From: Salticus scenicus
Taxonomy: Eukaryota > Arthropoda > Arachnida > Araneae > Salticidae
Assembly: GCA_963930645.1 (NCBI GenBank)
Contig: OZ005656.1
Location: 189,569,079 to 189,633,078, forward strand
DNA: 64,000 nt
Direction of reading: 5' to 3'
In this document: piece after piece, positions 35,991-47,078 of the stretch
Layout of the letters: each line of letters begins with the position of its first letter
Position numbering within the stretch: the first letter of the stretch is position 1
Program-made: the position numbers and the translations under genes
Notes under the pieces: generated by a model
Seen by the model: the letters and a program-made list of their open reading frames with translations, nothing else
Told to the model about the DNA's origin: nothing
Database searches by the model: none

Positions 35991-36212
35991 TTACATCTCT
36001 CTGTATATAGAAATGTACAGAGTATCGTATAATGCCTCTGAATAAGTTACGACTTTGCACAGCTTACATTGACTTATTTGATTTCGTCGTATTTTGTACT
36101 TTTTCCATTGATTATTTTTCTTTTTCATGTTTCCAAATAATTTTTGGTTAAAATTAAACATTAATGTTTCTAATATTTATTTATAAAAAATTGTATGACT
36201 ACCACAACTATT

Positions 36213-36213
<1 letters not shown>

Positions 36214-36272
<59 letters not shown>
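36214..36272. repeat. (TA)n microsatellite
   Basis: About 58 bp of almost pure TA with one GTA interruption, between the Penelope relic and the mariner element. Confidence 0.9.
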
Positions 36273-36273
<1 letters not shown>

Positions 36274-36309
36274 TTAATGTACCTTTACTAGACTCATATG
36301 GTAAACTTA

Positions 36310-37177
36310 TACGAGGAAAGGCTGAAAAGTTCATGTTTACCCATTCGTGTTGAAATAGAAGAATAATTTCGTTAGCAAATGAAAACTAAATGTCTTGATA
36401 TGCAACTGTATAAATATCAAATCATTCTGATTTTTACGACTTTTTTTATTTGTGCCGAAATGTTTGAACAATGATCGGAAGCAAGAACGAGTTGAAACAT
36501 CCAAAGCCATTTTGGCCCATTTTGAAGCTTCGCGTTACTTTCTGCCTAGTTAAGTGACAGAAGACAAAATGTGGCTCCACATTTATGAACCAAAGTAACA
36601 ATCAAAAGAATTATGACACAGGGGTTTTCGCGCTTGAAGAAGTTTAGCACCCAGAAATCAGCCAAAAAAAGTCATGACGTCTGTTTTCTGGGACAAAGAT
36701 GGGATTCTGTCAGCGGACTTTTTACTCGGGGCTTCAGTATAACTGGAGAATATTATGTTAACTTTCTAGACCAACTAAAAGAAGCAATTAAGAAGAAACG
36801 CCAGGCAAGTTCACCAAGGAAGATATCCTGTTTTTGCGCCTGACAATGCGACTACACACACTTCGAGCTAAACTGAAAACCTTTTCTTTCCAATTGGTCC
36901 ACCATCCTCTTTATTCACTTGACCTAGCCCCTTCAGATTATTTTCTGTTTTTTAATTTGAAAAAACACTTCAAGGAAAAACCTTTCGAGGACATGATTCT
37001 GCTGAAAGCTGGTTTCAGGAACAACCAAATGCATTTTATTCTAATGGTCTAGAAATGTTAGAAAAACGCGGTAAAATGTATATCTCTAGGGAGACTAAGT
37101 TGAATAAATATATACATAATATCATATGACTCTTTTCTTTCTGGGCAAAGCCAGGAACTTTTCAGCCTCCTCTTGTA
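36310..37177 (+). mobile_element. Internally deleted mariner element
   Basis: The ends read TACGAGGAAAGGCTGAAAAG and, inverted, TACAAGAGGAGGCTGAAAAG (21 of 26 positions match, TA included), with TA at each edge. The element is 868 bp, against about 1.3 kb for a full mariner, so part of the 5' half of the transposase is gone. Confidence 0.85.
36540..37108 (+). pseudogene. Mariner transposase remnant
   Basis: Across several frames the order is EDKMWLHIYEP (first Asp region), SAKK then VMTSVFWDKDGILS, TGEYYVNFLDQLKEAIKKKR, RDNATTHTS (second Asp region), YSLDLAPSDYFLF (third Asp of the DD34D triad) and GLEMLEKRGKMYISRE at the C-terminus. This is the DNA-cutting and joining domain of mariner. At least three frameshifts and stops, and a missing DNA-binding N-terminus, make it non-functional. 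Confidence 0.8.
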
Positions 37178-37403
37178 TTTTTATAGTTCTCAAAGAACAA
37201 ATATAAATGGCGTGTGTAAGTTTCTTTTAAATCTGTATTTTTTTTGGTAAATTATCATTACTCTTATCTTTATTTTAATATCTTTTTAATAGATTGAAGA
37301 AGATAGTAATTATGCTCGTAATTTGCCTCACATACACTTTCTTGGGCGACTTTTTGAAGTGTTTCCTGAATTAATGCAAATGGGATATTGCACAAAATGT
37401 AAA

Positions 37404-37442
<39 letters not shown>

Positions 37443-37980
37443 AAAGTGAGAAAATTTAGTATTATAATCAAATTTAGTATAAAGTGTTAAACTGTAATGA
37501 TCATTGTCAAGTTTTAGAACAAGAAATTTATGAGGAAAAGATAATACTCACTAAAGAAAAGACGAGAAAGAAATGCAGAAAACTTATTAAAAGTTTATCA
37601 TTTGAGACATTAAAAGGACCTTTGACTTTGTATCATTTATATCATTGAAGGTTTCATATAAAAGTTTATATTTATATTTAATGTTTATAAATTGAACTAT
37701 ATTTCGTTTGTTCAATAAAGTATACATTCAGGCAACAACTTTTAAAATTTTTGATATATTTTTTCATAGATTTGAAATCTTTAAATTGAGTTTTATCAGT
37801 TTGCATTTTTTCTTGAATTAATTTTCTTCAAAATGCTTAAACTTCTATGATATTTATGAAAAGACTTTTTTTTTTTTTTTTAAATGTTTATTAGGATTTA
37901 CTTAAAAAAATTAGAGATGGATTTTGCAATACATTTAAAATAAAAAATATGGCACTTTATATATATATATTTTTTTTTTT
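37178..37980. other. AT-rich DNA, no gene
   Basis: Poly-T runs lie at about 37411-37438 and 37867-37880. No repeat partner is recognised, except that TTTTGATATATTTTTCATAG-like sequence recurs inverted near 39060. Confidence 0.4.
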
Positions 37981-38111
37981 TTAGGACTGAGGACTATTAG
38001 TCTCAATCTGGGATTTTTGCGGTGTCATTTTTCGATAGTTGGACACTTATCGAAATCTAAAATTTATCGAAAATATAATTGAATAATTTGAAAGCGATGT
38101 TATAATTTGAA

Positions 38112-38153
<42 letters not shown>

Positions 38154-38410
38154 TAGTCCTCCATTCTAAACTAAATTCTGCTTTTGCCAGAATTTCCTCA
38201 AAAACATTTTATTTATTTATTTTTTATTTATTTATTTATTTATTTATTTATTTTTTTTTTTTTTTTTTTTGGAAAGAAAAAGAAAAGAAAAGAAAGTTAA
38301 TAATAATCAGTATCGAAACAAACACTATCGAAAAAGTTTTTTTTAATAATTTTGAAGTAGGAAATAAAAAGTGCGCGTGCAAAATGAAATAAAAATAAGT
38401 AAGAAAAATT
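37981..38410 (+). repeat. AGGACTGA repeat family, copy 2
   Basis: Same blocks as 45077-45440: AGGACTGAGGACTATTAGTC, CGATAGTTGGACACTTATCG, TTTGAAAGCGATGTTATAAT, AGTCCTCCATTCTAAAC, then AGGAAATAAAAAGTGCGCGT. An (AAAT)n and a (TTTA)n run are expanded inside. The class is unknown. Confidence 0.7.
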
Positions 38411-39219
38411 AATTTAATGATTTAATTTTTATATAAAGCATCATCGCGTGCTATCTTAAAAAGTAGATGTAAAATTTAAAGTTTATGTGGTGGGTGTGTC
38501 ATCTATAAAAATTTTTAAGAAATAGAATAGAATAAAGAAAGCAACGATGTTGGTTGCATTTTGTTATATAGTTTGCACTTTTGAACTTTATAGAAGTAAT
38601 ACCTACCGTCGGAATATTTTCTTATGTTAAAACTATAGGAAATTGTTAAGCGAGCACAAGCGATGCTACTTTTTTTATTTATTATTTTTTTTCTTTCTAT
38701 AATTTCTTGTATAAAGTATTTTGTTAATACTCTTATTTATTTATTTATTTATTTTATTTTATTTTATTTTATTTTATTTTATTTTATTTATTTTATTTAT
38801 TTATTATTTATTTATTTATTTATTCATTTATTTTATTTTTGGCAAATTTTTACATAGACGGGTCATTTTTGATTTTTTTCTCTCAAAAGCTAATTGATCA
38901 ATTTCAAAATCCATCGCTAATTCTTCTAAGTATGTTCTATTAAACATCCAAAAAAAATATTAAGTCTCTTTTTAAAATATCTATAGAAGTTTAAGCATTT
39001 TGAGGATCACAAATTTATAAAAAATGCAAACCGAGAAAATGCAATTTAAAGATTTCAGACCTGTAAAAAATATATCAAAAACCATAATAATTGTTGCCTG
39101 AATATGTATTTTACTGAACAAACTTAATATAGTTCAATTTATAGTTAGTCCCAAGTCCCCTTAAAATCTGCTTTATTTGTAGATTTTATTGACGTCCAAT
39201 TGGATTTTATATATATATA

Positions 39220-39271
<52 letters not shown>

Positions 39272-39437
39272 GTGTTAATGCCAATTTAAGACAAATCTAA
39301 ATATATGAAATTCATATATTAGATAATTTGCAAACTTTCATTTTCCAATAAAATTTCAGATTTTTCCTTTTTGAGTTGTTAACTATATTTAATGTTCTAA
39401 TTATACTGTTAAACACAATGTAATCAATCAGCGAATT
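38411..39437. other. AT-rich DNA with microsatellites
   Basis: (TTTA)n/(TTTTA)n at about 38736-38835 and (TA)n at about 39222-39266. The reading frame at 38663-38857 is the microsatellite. The region about 38880-39110 looks like an inverted, diverged copy of about 37725-37920. Confidence 0.45.
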
Positions 39438-39640
39438 TCATTGTGGCTTCGTGGTTTCATTGTTGTTCATCTGCTTTGTAATTTTGCATTTTTGAATCCA
39501 TATGGTTCCTGTTCTGGTTGTGGCAGGCTGGGGGAGTGTTGCCGGCGTAAAACTAGTGTAACCCCACAGGCAAGTCACAAGTCTTGCCGCCTGCCTCCTT
39601 CTTCCTATCTTGTGTTTCTTGGGTTGTTTTTTCATTGATT
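39438..39640. other. GC-richer island of unknown nature
   Basis: About 200 bp of balanced composition in AT-rich surroundings, with frames open on both strands (39441-39638 plus, 39438-39635 minus). Neither translation matches a family I know. It may be a fragment of a repeat or of a captured transcript. Confidence 0.35.
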
Positions 39641-39848
39641 TTGATAAGTTTATGGTTTTAAGTTAAGATTTGTTGTTTTACTTTATTGATTCATTTGTTT
39701 TGCAGACTGTTAATTAATAGATCTGGTTTCTTTACATTAGTGTATTTCATCCACTGATGATTTTTTTATTTTTTATCTTATTGGTCATTGGTGTTTCAGT
39801 GATCTTGTATCTGTTGCTTGGCTTCTACTATGCTTAATAGATCATCTT

Positions 39849-39898
<50 letters not shown>

Positions 39899-40218
39899 TT
39901 ATGAATATATAAATTTAATATAAGAAATGAATACATATATTTAACTAAAAAATTGAAAACTGCGTGAAACGAGGACAAAATCCAAACAAATGAAATAACA
40001 ATAAAAAGGACCAAAAGCCACGACGGATTAAGACGGGTAGAGTGGATTAAACGGGTTTCTTAGGCACCCAACATTCCCCGAATCCCTTGCAAGACCATAT
40101 GATAACAAAGAATAAAGTTAAAATCAAGAGTTTTATACTATTAAGTGAAAAAAAATAATTATTATATTATAATTATTGATATTTATAAACAAAACTTGAA
40201 TAAACTAAATCCATCGTA
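39641..40218. other. AT-rich DNA with (TA)n
   Basis: (TA)n at about 39854-39892. TTTATACTATTAAGTGA near 40126 resembles the 5' terminus of the Helitron at 45732, without other support. No gene is seen. Confidence 0.4.
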
Positions 40219-40220
40219 TA

Positions 40221-40932
40221 CAGGGTGATCAATTTAAAAGAGTACCCGTTGGTTTTTGTTATTACCTTTAAATATGACGGATGTGGCAACTATTCTAACA
40301 CTGAATTATAATTGTTTGGACCTTGTTTAAGTGTGGGAGACAATTTCCAACACTGTTGGACTGTTACAACTTTATTTGTGTGGTAAAACAGAAATGGAGA
40401 CGCACAATATTTTTAATCCTGTAATAATTTTATTTATGAAAAACAAAATTTAATTAGTTTTCTTACATTGTCATTCCTACATTACATTTACATTATCATT
40501 ATCATTTTTGCAGTATCATTTCATAGGCTTTTTCAGAGAAGTCCTGCAAACATCGATGAGTTAAAGCAGATCATAACTGAAGAAATCTCGTCCAACAATG
40601 CTGCGAAGTGTGTCAAAAACCTGGTTCGACGTGTTCATGTTTGCATTCAAAATGGTGGCGAACATTTTCAACATTTTCTGTGAGAAAGTGTAATGTAAAA
40701 AAATTGAATTAAATTATGTTTTTCAAAAATAAAATTATTACGGGATAAAAAAAAATGTGCATCTCTATTTCTGTTTTACCTCACAAATAAAGTTGTAACA
40801 GTCCAACACTGTTCTCACAAACTTAAACAAGGTTCAGACAATCATACTTCAATGTTAGAATAGTTGCTACCTACGTCAGATTTAAGGGTTATAAGAAAAA
40901 CCCACGGGTACTCTTTTAAACTGATCACCCTG
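40221..40932 (+). mobile_element. Tc1/mariner-derived element with CAGGGTGATCA ends, copy 2
   Basis: 712 bp. Both ends read CAGGGTGATCA inward (the right end with G for A at one position), with TA outside both (40219-40220, 40933-40934). The arms match those of 32325-33045. It retains the transposase C-terminus on the plus strand. It is non-autonomous. Confidence 0.83.
40527..40683 (+). pseudogene. C-terminal transposase remnant
   Basis: The frame gives QRSPANIDELKQIITEEISS then VRRVHVCIQNGGEHFQHFL and a stop. It aligns with the minus-strand remnant at 32585-32735 and resembles Tc1/mariner C-termini. It lacks all catalytic residues. Confidence 0.6.
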
Positions 40933-41085
40933 TATATTATATTTTAAAATATTATTCAATCTATACAGCAATACTTGATGATAACATATAAACATAAAAT
41001 ATTTCAAAGATATTTGAAAAATGTATAGAAACATCCACAACCAAGCAGCATGATAACAGTCTGTTAAAATATATATATATATATA

Positions 41086-41786
41086 TGGTGTGAAACAACT
41101 ACACGACTTTCATTACTCACTATTACACGTAATATATTCACTTACTTTTTGGAGATAATGTGTTCAGAACACATAAAATTAACCTAACAAAATAGACAAC
41201 TAAAGATTTTCCGGTAAGAGAAAGCTGATACACGGGTAAGACATATAAAACAGAGTTTACATAGCGACTTAGAAAATGAGGAGGGAAAAAAATCGATAGA
41301 TCCATTTTTTGAAGCAGCAATTTCCAGTTTTGGTGAAAGTACCTCAAAAATCGCTCTAATGGTGTTCGGGAAAATTGCTACATAAATCCTTTTTCAGATA
41401 ACCTTTGGCATGTATTACGTGGTTATCCACGTGGTTATTACGTGGATAACCACGTAAAACATGCGAAAGGATATCTAAAAAATGGTTTATGCATTTATTA
41501 CAAGAAAATTATGGTTCATACTTACTATACTGATTAGTAAGTAAGTTTTAGATCTCTTAAATAGGTGTTTCAAGAAACGGCTCTATCGACATTTCTTTTT
41601 TTTTTACTCGTTAAGTAAACTCTGTTTTGTATATTTTTACACATGTATCAGTTTTCTTTTTGAAGAAAATTGTTAGGTGTCTAATTTTATAGGTCAGTTT
41701 TATATTTTCTGACCACATTATCTCCAAAAAGTGCATATAATACGCTTAATATTGGATGATGAAGTCCTGTGGTTGTTATACACCAG
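41086..41786. mobile_element. 700-bp foldback element
   Basis: The left end TGGTGTGAAACAACTACACG and the right end (complement CTGGTGTATAACAACCACAG) are inverted. Matching continues through most of both arms (CATTATCTCCAAAAAGT in the right arm against its complement in the left), closing in a perfect hairpin at 41415-41457. The left edge abuts (TA)n at 41071-41086. Related ends occur at 15163 and 43489. Non-coding. Confidence 0.75.
41415..41457. repeat. Perfect 18-bp hairpin at the foldback centre
   Basis: TTACGTGGTTATCCACGT and its exact inverse ACGTGGATAACCACGTAA surround a 7-base loop. It forms the apex of the foldback element. Confidence 0.85.
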
Positions 41787-41789
41787 ACT

Positions 41790-42540
41790 TTTTTATTCTA
41801 TTCTATTTTATTTTATTTTGTTTATTTATTTTTTAATAGTTTCAGCAACCCATTCAAACAACCAAGCCAAACAACGCCTAATGTGTTACCTACTTTGAGT
41901 GTATAAGTAAAATCTTACAAGAAATTAGTTTTTTTTCTTTTTACTTCTCTTTTAGAAGAATTAAAACCAGATTTCTTTCCTGATCTAGTCCTAGTAATTA
42001 TTAATTTAGTCTTTACAATATATATAAAAAAAAAACTATGTTACATTTTCGATAATAGTTATGAATACTAATAACAATAAAATTATTTTAAATTCTGTTT
42101 ATATTTAATGAACTAAATTAGAACGAAGTTAACTGTTTCTTTCATTTTTGTTATAGTATTAAATCATCTATTTTGTTACATTACGCATCTGGTGTCGTGG
42201 TGCACTCAGCGTCGTACTATCTGCGGACTTTCCCGCAAAAGCATAAACAATTGACCTGATGTCTTTTTTTCGCGTGGGCAAACAATGGCATGAAGTTCAT
42301 TATAAATTTTCTTCCAAAACTTTTTAATAGTAACTGTAAATATATATTCGTTTTGATTGAATACTTGAATGAATGTCTATTATGTTTGAGCCTGTTATCT
42401 GACAGGTTTTAACCATTAAGGGAACCGAATATCAAAGAACTTGAAAAAAGATTGATATCAACTAAACAATTTTCTAAGCACCAGAAATCACCATATATAT
42501 ATATATATTAGGGCCATAATCTTGAAAAATTCTATTTTAT
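41790..42540. other. AT-rich DNA, no gene
   Basis: I recognise no repeat or gene. (TA)n at about 42494-42509 lies just before the next element. Confidence 0.4.
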
Positions 42541-42544
42541 CATA

Positions 42545-43489
42545 TTTTTACTTCCATTACCCTACTACCGTAGGTAATGGAAGTATTGTATTCGGTCCAA
42601 AAATTCGATATCGAGATTTCACCTGATTTACACGTTTTAAAGTCCCCTGAGTACAAAAAGTGGTTTTGGCAATTAGTCAATGTGTGTATGTATGTATGTG
42701 TGTATGTGGAAAATCTTCTGGCTATCATATCTCCGAAACTAATAGAAACAGGACTACAAAACTTCAGAATTGTGACAGGTCTGGTGTATAGATGAATTTT
42801 CCAAATTTTGGTGCAAATATAAAAACTGGAAGTGGGACTGTAAATCCATATCTCAAAAACGCCTCTAACGTTTTTCTTCAAATTTGCAATATAAACACTC
42901 TATTAGACGTCCTTTCGAATGATATAGTTGGTTAGTTCAGGAAAATTGAAAGACGTCCTGTATAAATAGCTCAATTTCAGGTCTCGCAAGTTCGTTCCTT
43001 TAAGAACGGCTGTACGGATTTTTTTCAAACTCGCCTTTTTAACACATTTTTAAATATCCTTTTGTATGTAATTATTGTTTTTCGGTCAATAATTGAGTTT
43101 TGGTAAAAATTGGTATCTCAAAAACGGCTCTAATGATTTTCTTGAAAATTGTTTTATAAATCCATTCCTTTCTCATGTATTACGTGGTTATTAGAGAAAA
43201 ATTAACAGTCATCCTGCTTAGGTAGGTCAGTTTTAGATCTCGGAAATTGGTGTTTCAAAAGATAACTCTATCTTTTCTTTTTTTTTTTTTTTTTCTCAAT
43301 TTTTACCTCACTATATGTAAGCTTCGTTTTACATGTCTTTACATGTGTATAAAGTTTCTTTTACCGGAAAAATTTTAGGTTCCTACTACTTCTTTAGGTC
43401 ACTTATGATCACATTATCTCCAAAAATAAATGCATATAATACGTGTAATAGTGGGTAATATGGAAGTCGTACGGCTGTTTCACACCAGA
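42545..43489 (+). repeat. Hairpin-headed repeat ending in the foldback terminus
   Basis: Begins with the hairpin TTCCATTACCCTACTACCG-TAGGTAATGGAAG, followed by GTATTGTATTCGGTCC, a (TGTA)n run near 42680-42705, and repeated blocks ATCTC-AAAACG-CTCTAA. It ends with GTAATATGGAAGTCGTACGG and CACACCAG, the same terminus as the foldback element at 41086-41786. It therefore links the two repeat groups. No coding is recognised. Confidence 0.6.
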
Positions 43490-43829
43490 TTTTTTAATTA
43501 AAAACACTAAATAAACTATCTAGGCTGTAACTCACCGGTTTGTCCCTTATCAAACAGTGTTATAACTCTGTAGCTAGTAATAAACATAGCCTGCGTACCG
43601 AAATTGTCCATTCAATTCATACAAAACAGAAGATTTGCGCTTTTTCTCGAATTTTGACTCTCTTGTGAAATTATTGTTTTTGACACATTTGACATATTTT
43701 CACAGCTTTTGCTAAACATAAATGAAGGAATTTTTTTTAAGGCGTTTAAATGAATGAATGAGAAATTTTTTGATTTGATATCAATAACCAATGCTATGAA
43801 AATACAAAATGTCTACTTTTCAGGCCAAA
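43490..43829. other. Spacer, no gene
   Basis: Ordinary AT-rich sequence without repeat or coding signals that I recognise. Confidence 0.4.
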
Positions 43830-44095
43830 TTTCGATAATGAATAAATCCCAAGATAACTTTTAAATAATTATAAGATAAAAAAACTTTTTATAAATCCTG
43901 TTTTTAAATTTTCTGTTGAATCATAGCTGTAGAACTACATTAGCACTTTATCAATGCGTATAAAATTGTTAAATTGATATTGACGTCAATTTTTGTGGGA
44001 TGCATAATTTAACCTTTTACAATTTTTTAACGTTCACGTTTAATTAAATGTATTTATTTTTATGTAAAAATAATAATAATAATAATAATAAACTC

Positions 44096-44132
<37 letters not shown>

Positions 44133-44560
44133 GCAACAATTAAATTATAGCTAATATTTTAATGGCTTTTTTTGTAGCTATAGGGCAGTTCCTTGTTTGT
44201 AAACAAACATCTCAACTTTTATGAGTGGTTGGCAAAAAGGCTTGGGATTAAATTACTACCAACGGAAAATCAATGGTGGGCGGGGCGCGGGAAAGTCGAG
44301 CGCGCTTTTTTGCCAACCACCAGACGTCATGAGGAAATGCTCTATTAGCAGGTTATTATTTTCACATTTTAATTAATTAAAAGAAAACTAATAAAAAATT
44401 CGAAAATCATGCTTCGAAGTATTGTGTTGTCACCGGGTTCTGAGCTATTCTGAAAGTTTCAAATGTCTAGCTAGTAGGGAAGTTAGTTAAAAATCGTAAG
44501 TTTTGTTCCGAACAAACAAACAAGAATCGAAGTTAATAAAAACGTGGTAAAATAAATTTC
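43830..44560 (+). repeat. Helitron-associated repeat block, copy 2
   Basis: Parallel to 27380-28140 block by block, with an expanded poly-T at about 44100-44131 and a MITE inserted at 44180-44345. The undisturbed copy shows GAAGCTATTAGGAGGTTGTT where this copy is split. Confidence 0.65.
44180..44345. mobile_element. 166-bp MITE in the repeat block
   Basis: The ends read ATAGGGCAGTTCCT and (inverted) ATAGAGCATTTCCT. Nearer the middle GTGGTTGGCAAAAA appears in both arms. The paralogous sequence near 27905 lacks it, so this is a real insertion. The target duplication is ambiguous (TA or none). Confidence 0.7.
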
Positions 44561-44822
44561 CTTCATTCACTACATATGTTAATCCTTTGGTAATAACATC
44601 TTAAAATTTGATTAAAAATGGACTATTGTACATGAGAAAATGTATCTTGGAGCGACTAGGTTTCCACATTTAAATGCAATGGATCCAAATTTCCCCTGAG
44701 GTCCCCTCAGTATACGGTAGACTCCCGTATAATGCTCCGGCAGGGTTGTCAAATGAATGACACAATTTTATTTTTTAACATCACTGAGTATCAATCTATT
44801 GGTTCAATTACCACCTGATTTT

Positions 44823-44855
<33 letters not shown>

Positions 44856-45040
44856 ACAAAGCAGTTGCTTTGATATAGATTTCGTGGTGTTAAAAAAAAA
44901 AAAAAAAAAAAATGTAGTATTCATCTGGCAACCCTGCACCCACGTTGTTCGGGAGTTCTACTGTAAATATATTCTTATCAAATAATTTTATACACCGATA
45001 CAGACGTCTCTTCCTTAATTATTTTTCTGATTTTTCACAC

Positions 45041-45076
<36 letters not shown>
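44561..45076. other. Spacer with long poly-T and poly-A
   Basis: Poly-T at 44827-44853 and 45043-45077, and poly-A at 44893-44912. The two flanks of the pair, near 44735 and 44935, share an inverted GGCAGGGTTGTC-like block, so 44700-44965 may be a further small inverted element. Confidence 0.4.
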
Positions 45077-45079
<3 letters not shown>

Positions 45080-45440
45080 GGCTGAGGGCCTATTAGTCTC
45101 AATCTGGCATTTTTGCGTTGTCGATTTCGATAGTTGGACATTTGTCGAAATCTAAACTTTATCGAAAATATAATTGAATAATTTGAAAGCGATGTTATAA
45201 TTTGAAAAAAGAAAAAAAAAAACTAATAGTCCTCCGTTCTAAACTAAATTCTGCTTTTGCCAGAATTTCATCAAAATCATTTTATTATTATTATTATTAT
45301 TGAAAGAAAAAGAAAAGAAAATTAATAATAAACAGTATCGTTACAAGCGATATCGAAAAAGTTTTCTTTAATAATTTTGAATTAGGAAATAAAAAGTGCG
45401 CGTGAAATAATATGAAATAAAAATAAGTAAAAAAATGAAT
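45077..45440 (+). repeat. AGGACTGA repeat family, copy 3
   Basis: AGGGCTGAGGGCCTATTAGTC, CGATAGTTGGACATTTGTCG, AGTCCTCCGTTCTAAAC and AGGAAATAAAAAGTGCGCGT lie in the order seen at 37981-38410. Confidence 0.7.
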
Positions 45441-45631
45441 TTAATTATTTAATGTTTTTGTTTTTCGGGGGCTGCTCATGCATATAAAAAATGCGTATTA
45501 AAACTAGTTGAAGAAGGAAGCGAAATAAGTATTCAGTTATATTACGATAAATACAATATATAATATGATACGATATATTGGACCTATCGTCCAGGGTTAG
45601 TAGGCATTTTCGTTGAAAGAAATAGTTTGTT

Positions 45632-45667
45632 CGTTCGGTGCAACTTGCACCTTAGTCCCGTGAGGTA
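45632..45667 (+). repeat. Minisatellite, left part
   Basis: GTGCAACTTGCACCTTAGTC then CCGTGAGGTA. The array continues at 55892 after the insertion of the TA element. The unit is about 27 bp (GGTACAACTT-CACATTAGTC-C-TCA). Confidence 0.7.
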
Positions 45668-45867
45668 CAGTCGGGGAAAAAAAAAACGCAACACCCGCTG
45701 TAATTTCGTTATTAATTGACGCAGGAACATATCTTATACTATTAAGTGAGCAATATTTGTATATTTCACTGTTCTCGAAAACGGTAGCTCGGACAGTCAC
45801 GAGATTTAACACAAAGGTGCCCCCCGAAGGGTCATTGTGCACATCGAAATCAGATTTTCGAATTTTT

Positions 45868-46465
45868 GATTAGTTTTTTCTTAATTAATTAAAATGTGAA
45901 AATAATAATCTTCTAATTTCTGACAAATAAGCCATTTAAATTTTAACATTTTATCCATAATTTAATTGTTGCCAATTTTTTTTTCGACAAAATAATAATA
46001 ATTTAAAAAAAATATAAAAAAAACTACATTTATTTAAAATGAGGAAAATAAATCAGAAAGATTAGAAAATAAATTAGAAATATCAGTCGCATCGTTACAA
46101 ATAAGATACCAAGTGAAAGGGAAAATTTTTGTAAATCCGTTGCATTAAACAGCTTATCAATCGAATGATTAGTTTTTTCTTAATTAATTAAAATGTGAAA
46201 ATAATAACCTTCTAATTTGATAAATTAGCCATTTAAATTTTTACATTTTATCCATAATTTAATTGTTGCCAATTTTTTTTTCGACAAAATAATAATAATA
46301 ATAATAATAAATAAAAAAAAAAACGTACATTTATTTAAAATGAGGAAAATAAATCAGGAAGATTAGAAAATAAATTAGAAATATCAGTCGCATCGTTACA
46401 AATACGATAGCAAATGAAAGGGAAAATTTTTGTAAATCCGATGCATTAAACAGCTTATCAATTGG
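45868..46465. repeat. Two tandem 299-bp units inside the Helitron
   Basis: GATTAGTTTTTTCTTAATTA starts at 45868 and again at 46167, and the units are nearly identical through TATCAGTCGCATCGTTACAA. The sequence is an inverted form of the Helitron-associated block at 27.4 and 43.8 kb. Confidence 0.8.
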
Positions 46466-47019
46466 ACAATTAGATTTTTTAAAATTAACTAAAGTATGAA
46501 TTTTAGGTGGCAACAGCAGAAGATTGTATGGAAACCGTTAGGAGAAAAAAAATGAAAAATCTGCTTCACATTAAGTCACATGATTTTTAAGTGGGATTAA
46601 AAATTGCAGTTTTAAATTCTTTTAAATTTTCTCTCCCGAACACAAAAATATAATATACAGCATGTACCCCACAAGACCAACTTGCATTTCAAATTTCATC
46701 AATTAATTTAGTTAATAAACAAAAGTTTTTTTTTTTTTTTTTTTTTTTTTTTTCAAATTAAGTTTTATTCTATCTTCGAAAAGATTTATGTGATCATATA
46801 TATAATAATATATATAAATCTATCATCCCTATATTATCGTGCAAAGATTTCTGATGCCGAAAAAAAAGCTTTGGAATCAGCCATTAAGTGGTATTGAAGG
46901 AAAAAAGGAAATACAGAAGAATGAATTTGAAACTATATCTGGAGCTTTTCATTCACCTTTAGTAAATAAATTATTCATGAATTTTATTTGCTAAAACATT
47001 CGTGCGTATTCCCGTGTGT
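46466..47019. other. Helitron interior, no gene
   Basis: 46466-46520 matches the Helitron at 8921-9979 (AAAATTAACTAAAGTATGAA). Poly-T lies at about 46725-46753. No Helitron protein is found. Confidence 0.45.
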
Positions 47020-47078
47020 ATTCACTCGGGAAAAGACTGCCATATTTTGGTAAAATCGCCGTCTTTTCCCGAGTGAAT
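47020..47078. repeat. Perfect 18-bp hairpin in the Helitron
   Basis: ATTCACTCGGGAAAAGAC and its exact inverse GTCTTTTCCCGAGTGAAT are separated by 23 bases. They stand out in AT-rich DNA. Confidence 0.85.

Larger units (their letters stand above)
33450..36180 (+). mobile_element. Penelope-like retroelement relic, GIY-YIG before RT
   Basis: Degraded coding remnants on the plus strand appear in the order GIY-YIG endonuclease (33512-33916), then a pre-RT region and reverse transcriptase (34709-35990). In canonical Penelope elements GIY-YIG is C-terminal. Elements with the permuted order (Naiad/Chlamys type) are known, and this relic fits that order. Both ends are undefined. Many stops and frameshifts mean that it is dead. 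An alternative reading is two adjacent fragments of different copies. Confidence 0.6.

Noticed and set aside
38663..38857. 64-codon hydrophobic frame
   Set aside because: It is the translation of a (TTTA)n microsatellite.
45597..45842. 81-codon minus-strand frame
   Set aside because: It crosses the junction between the Helitron 5' end and the TA-transposon terminus and continues into minisatellite, so it cannot be an ancestral gene.
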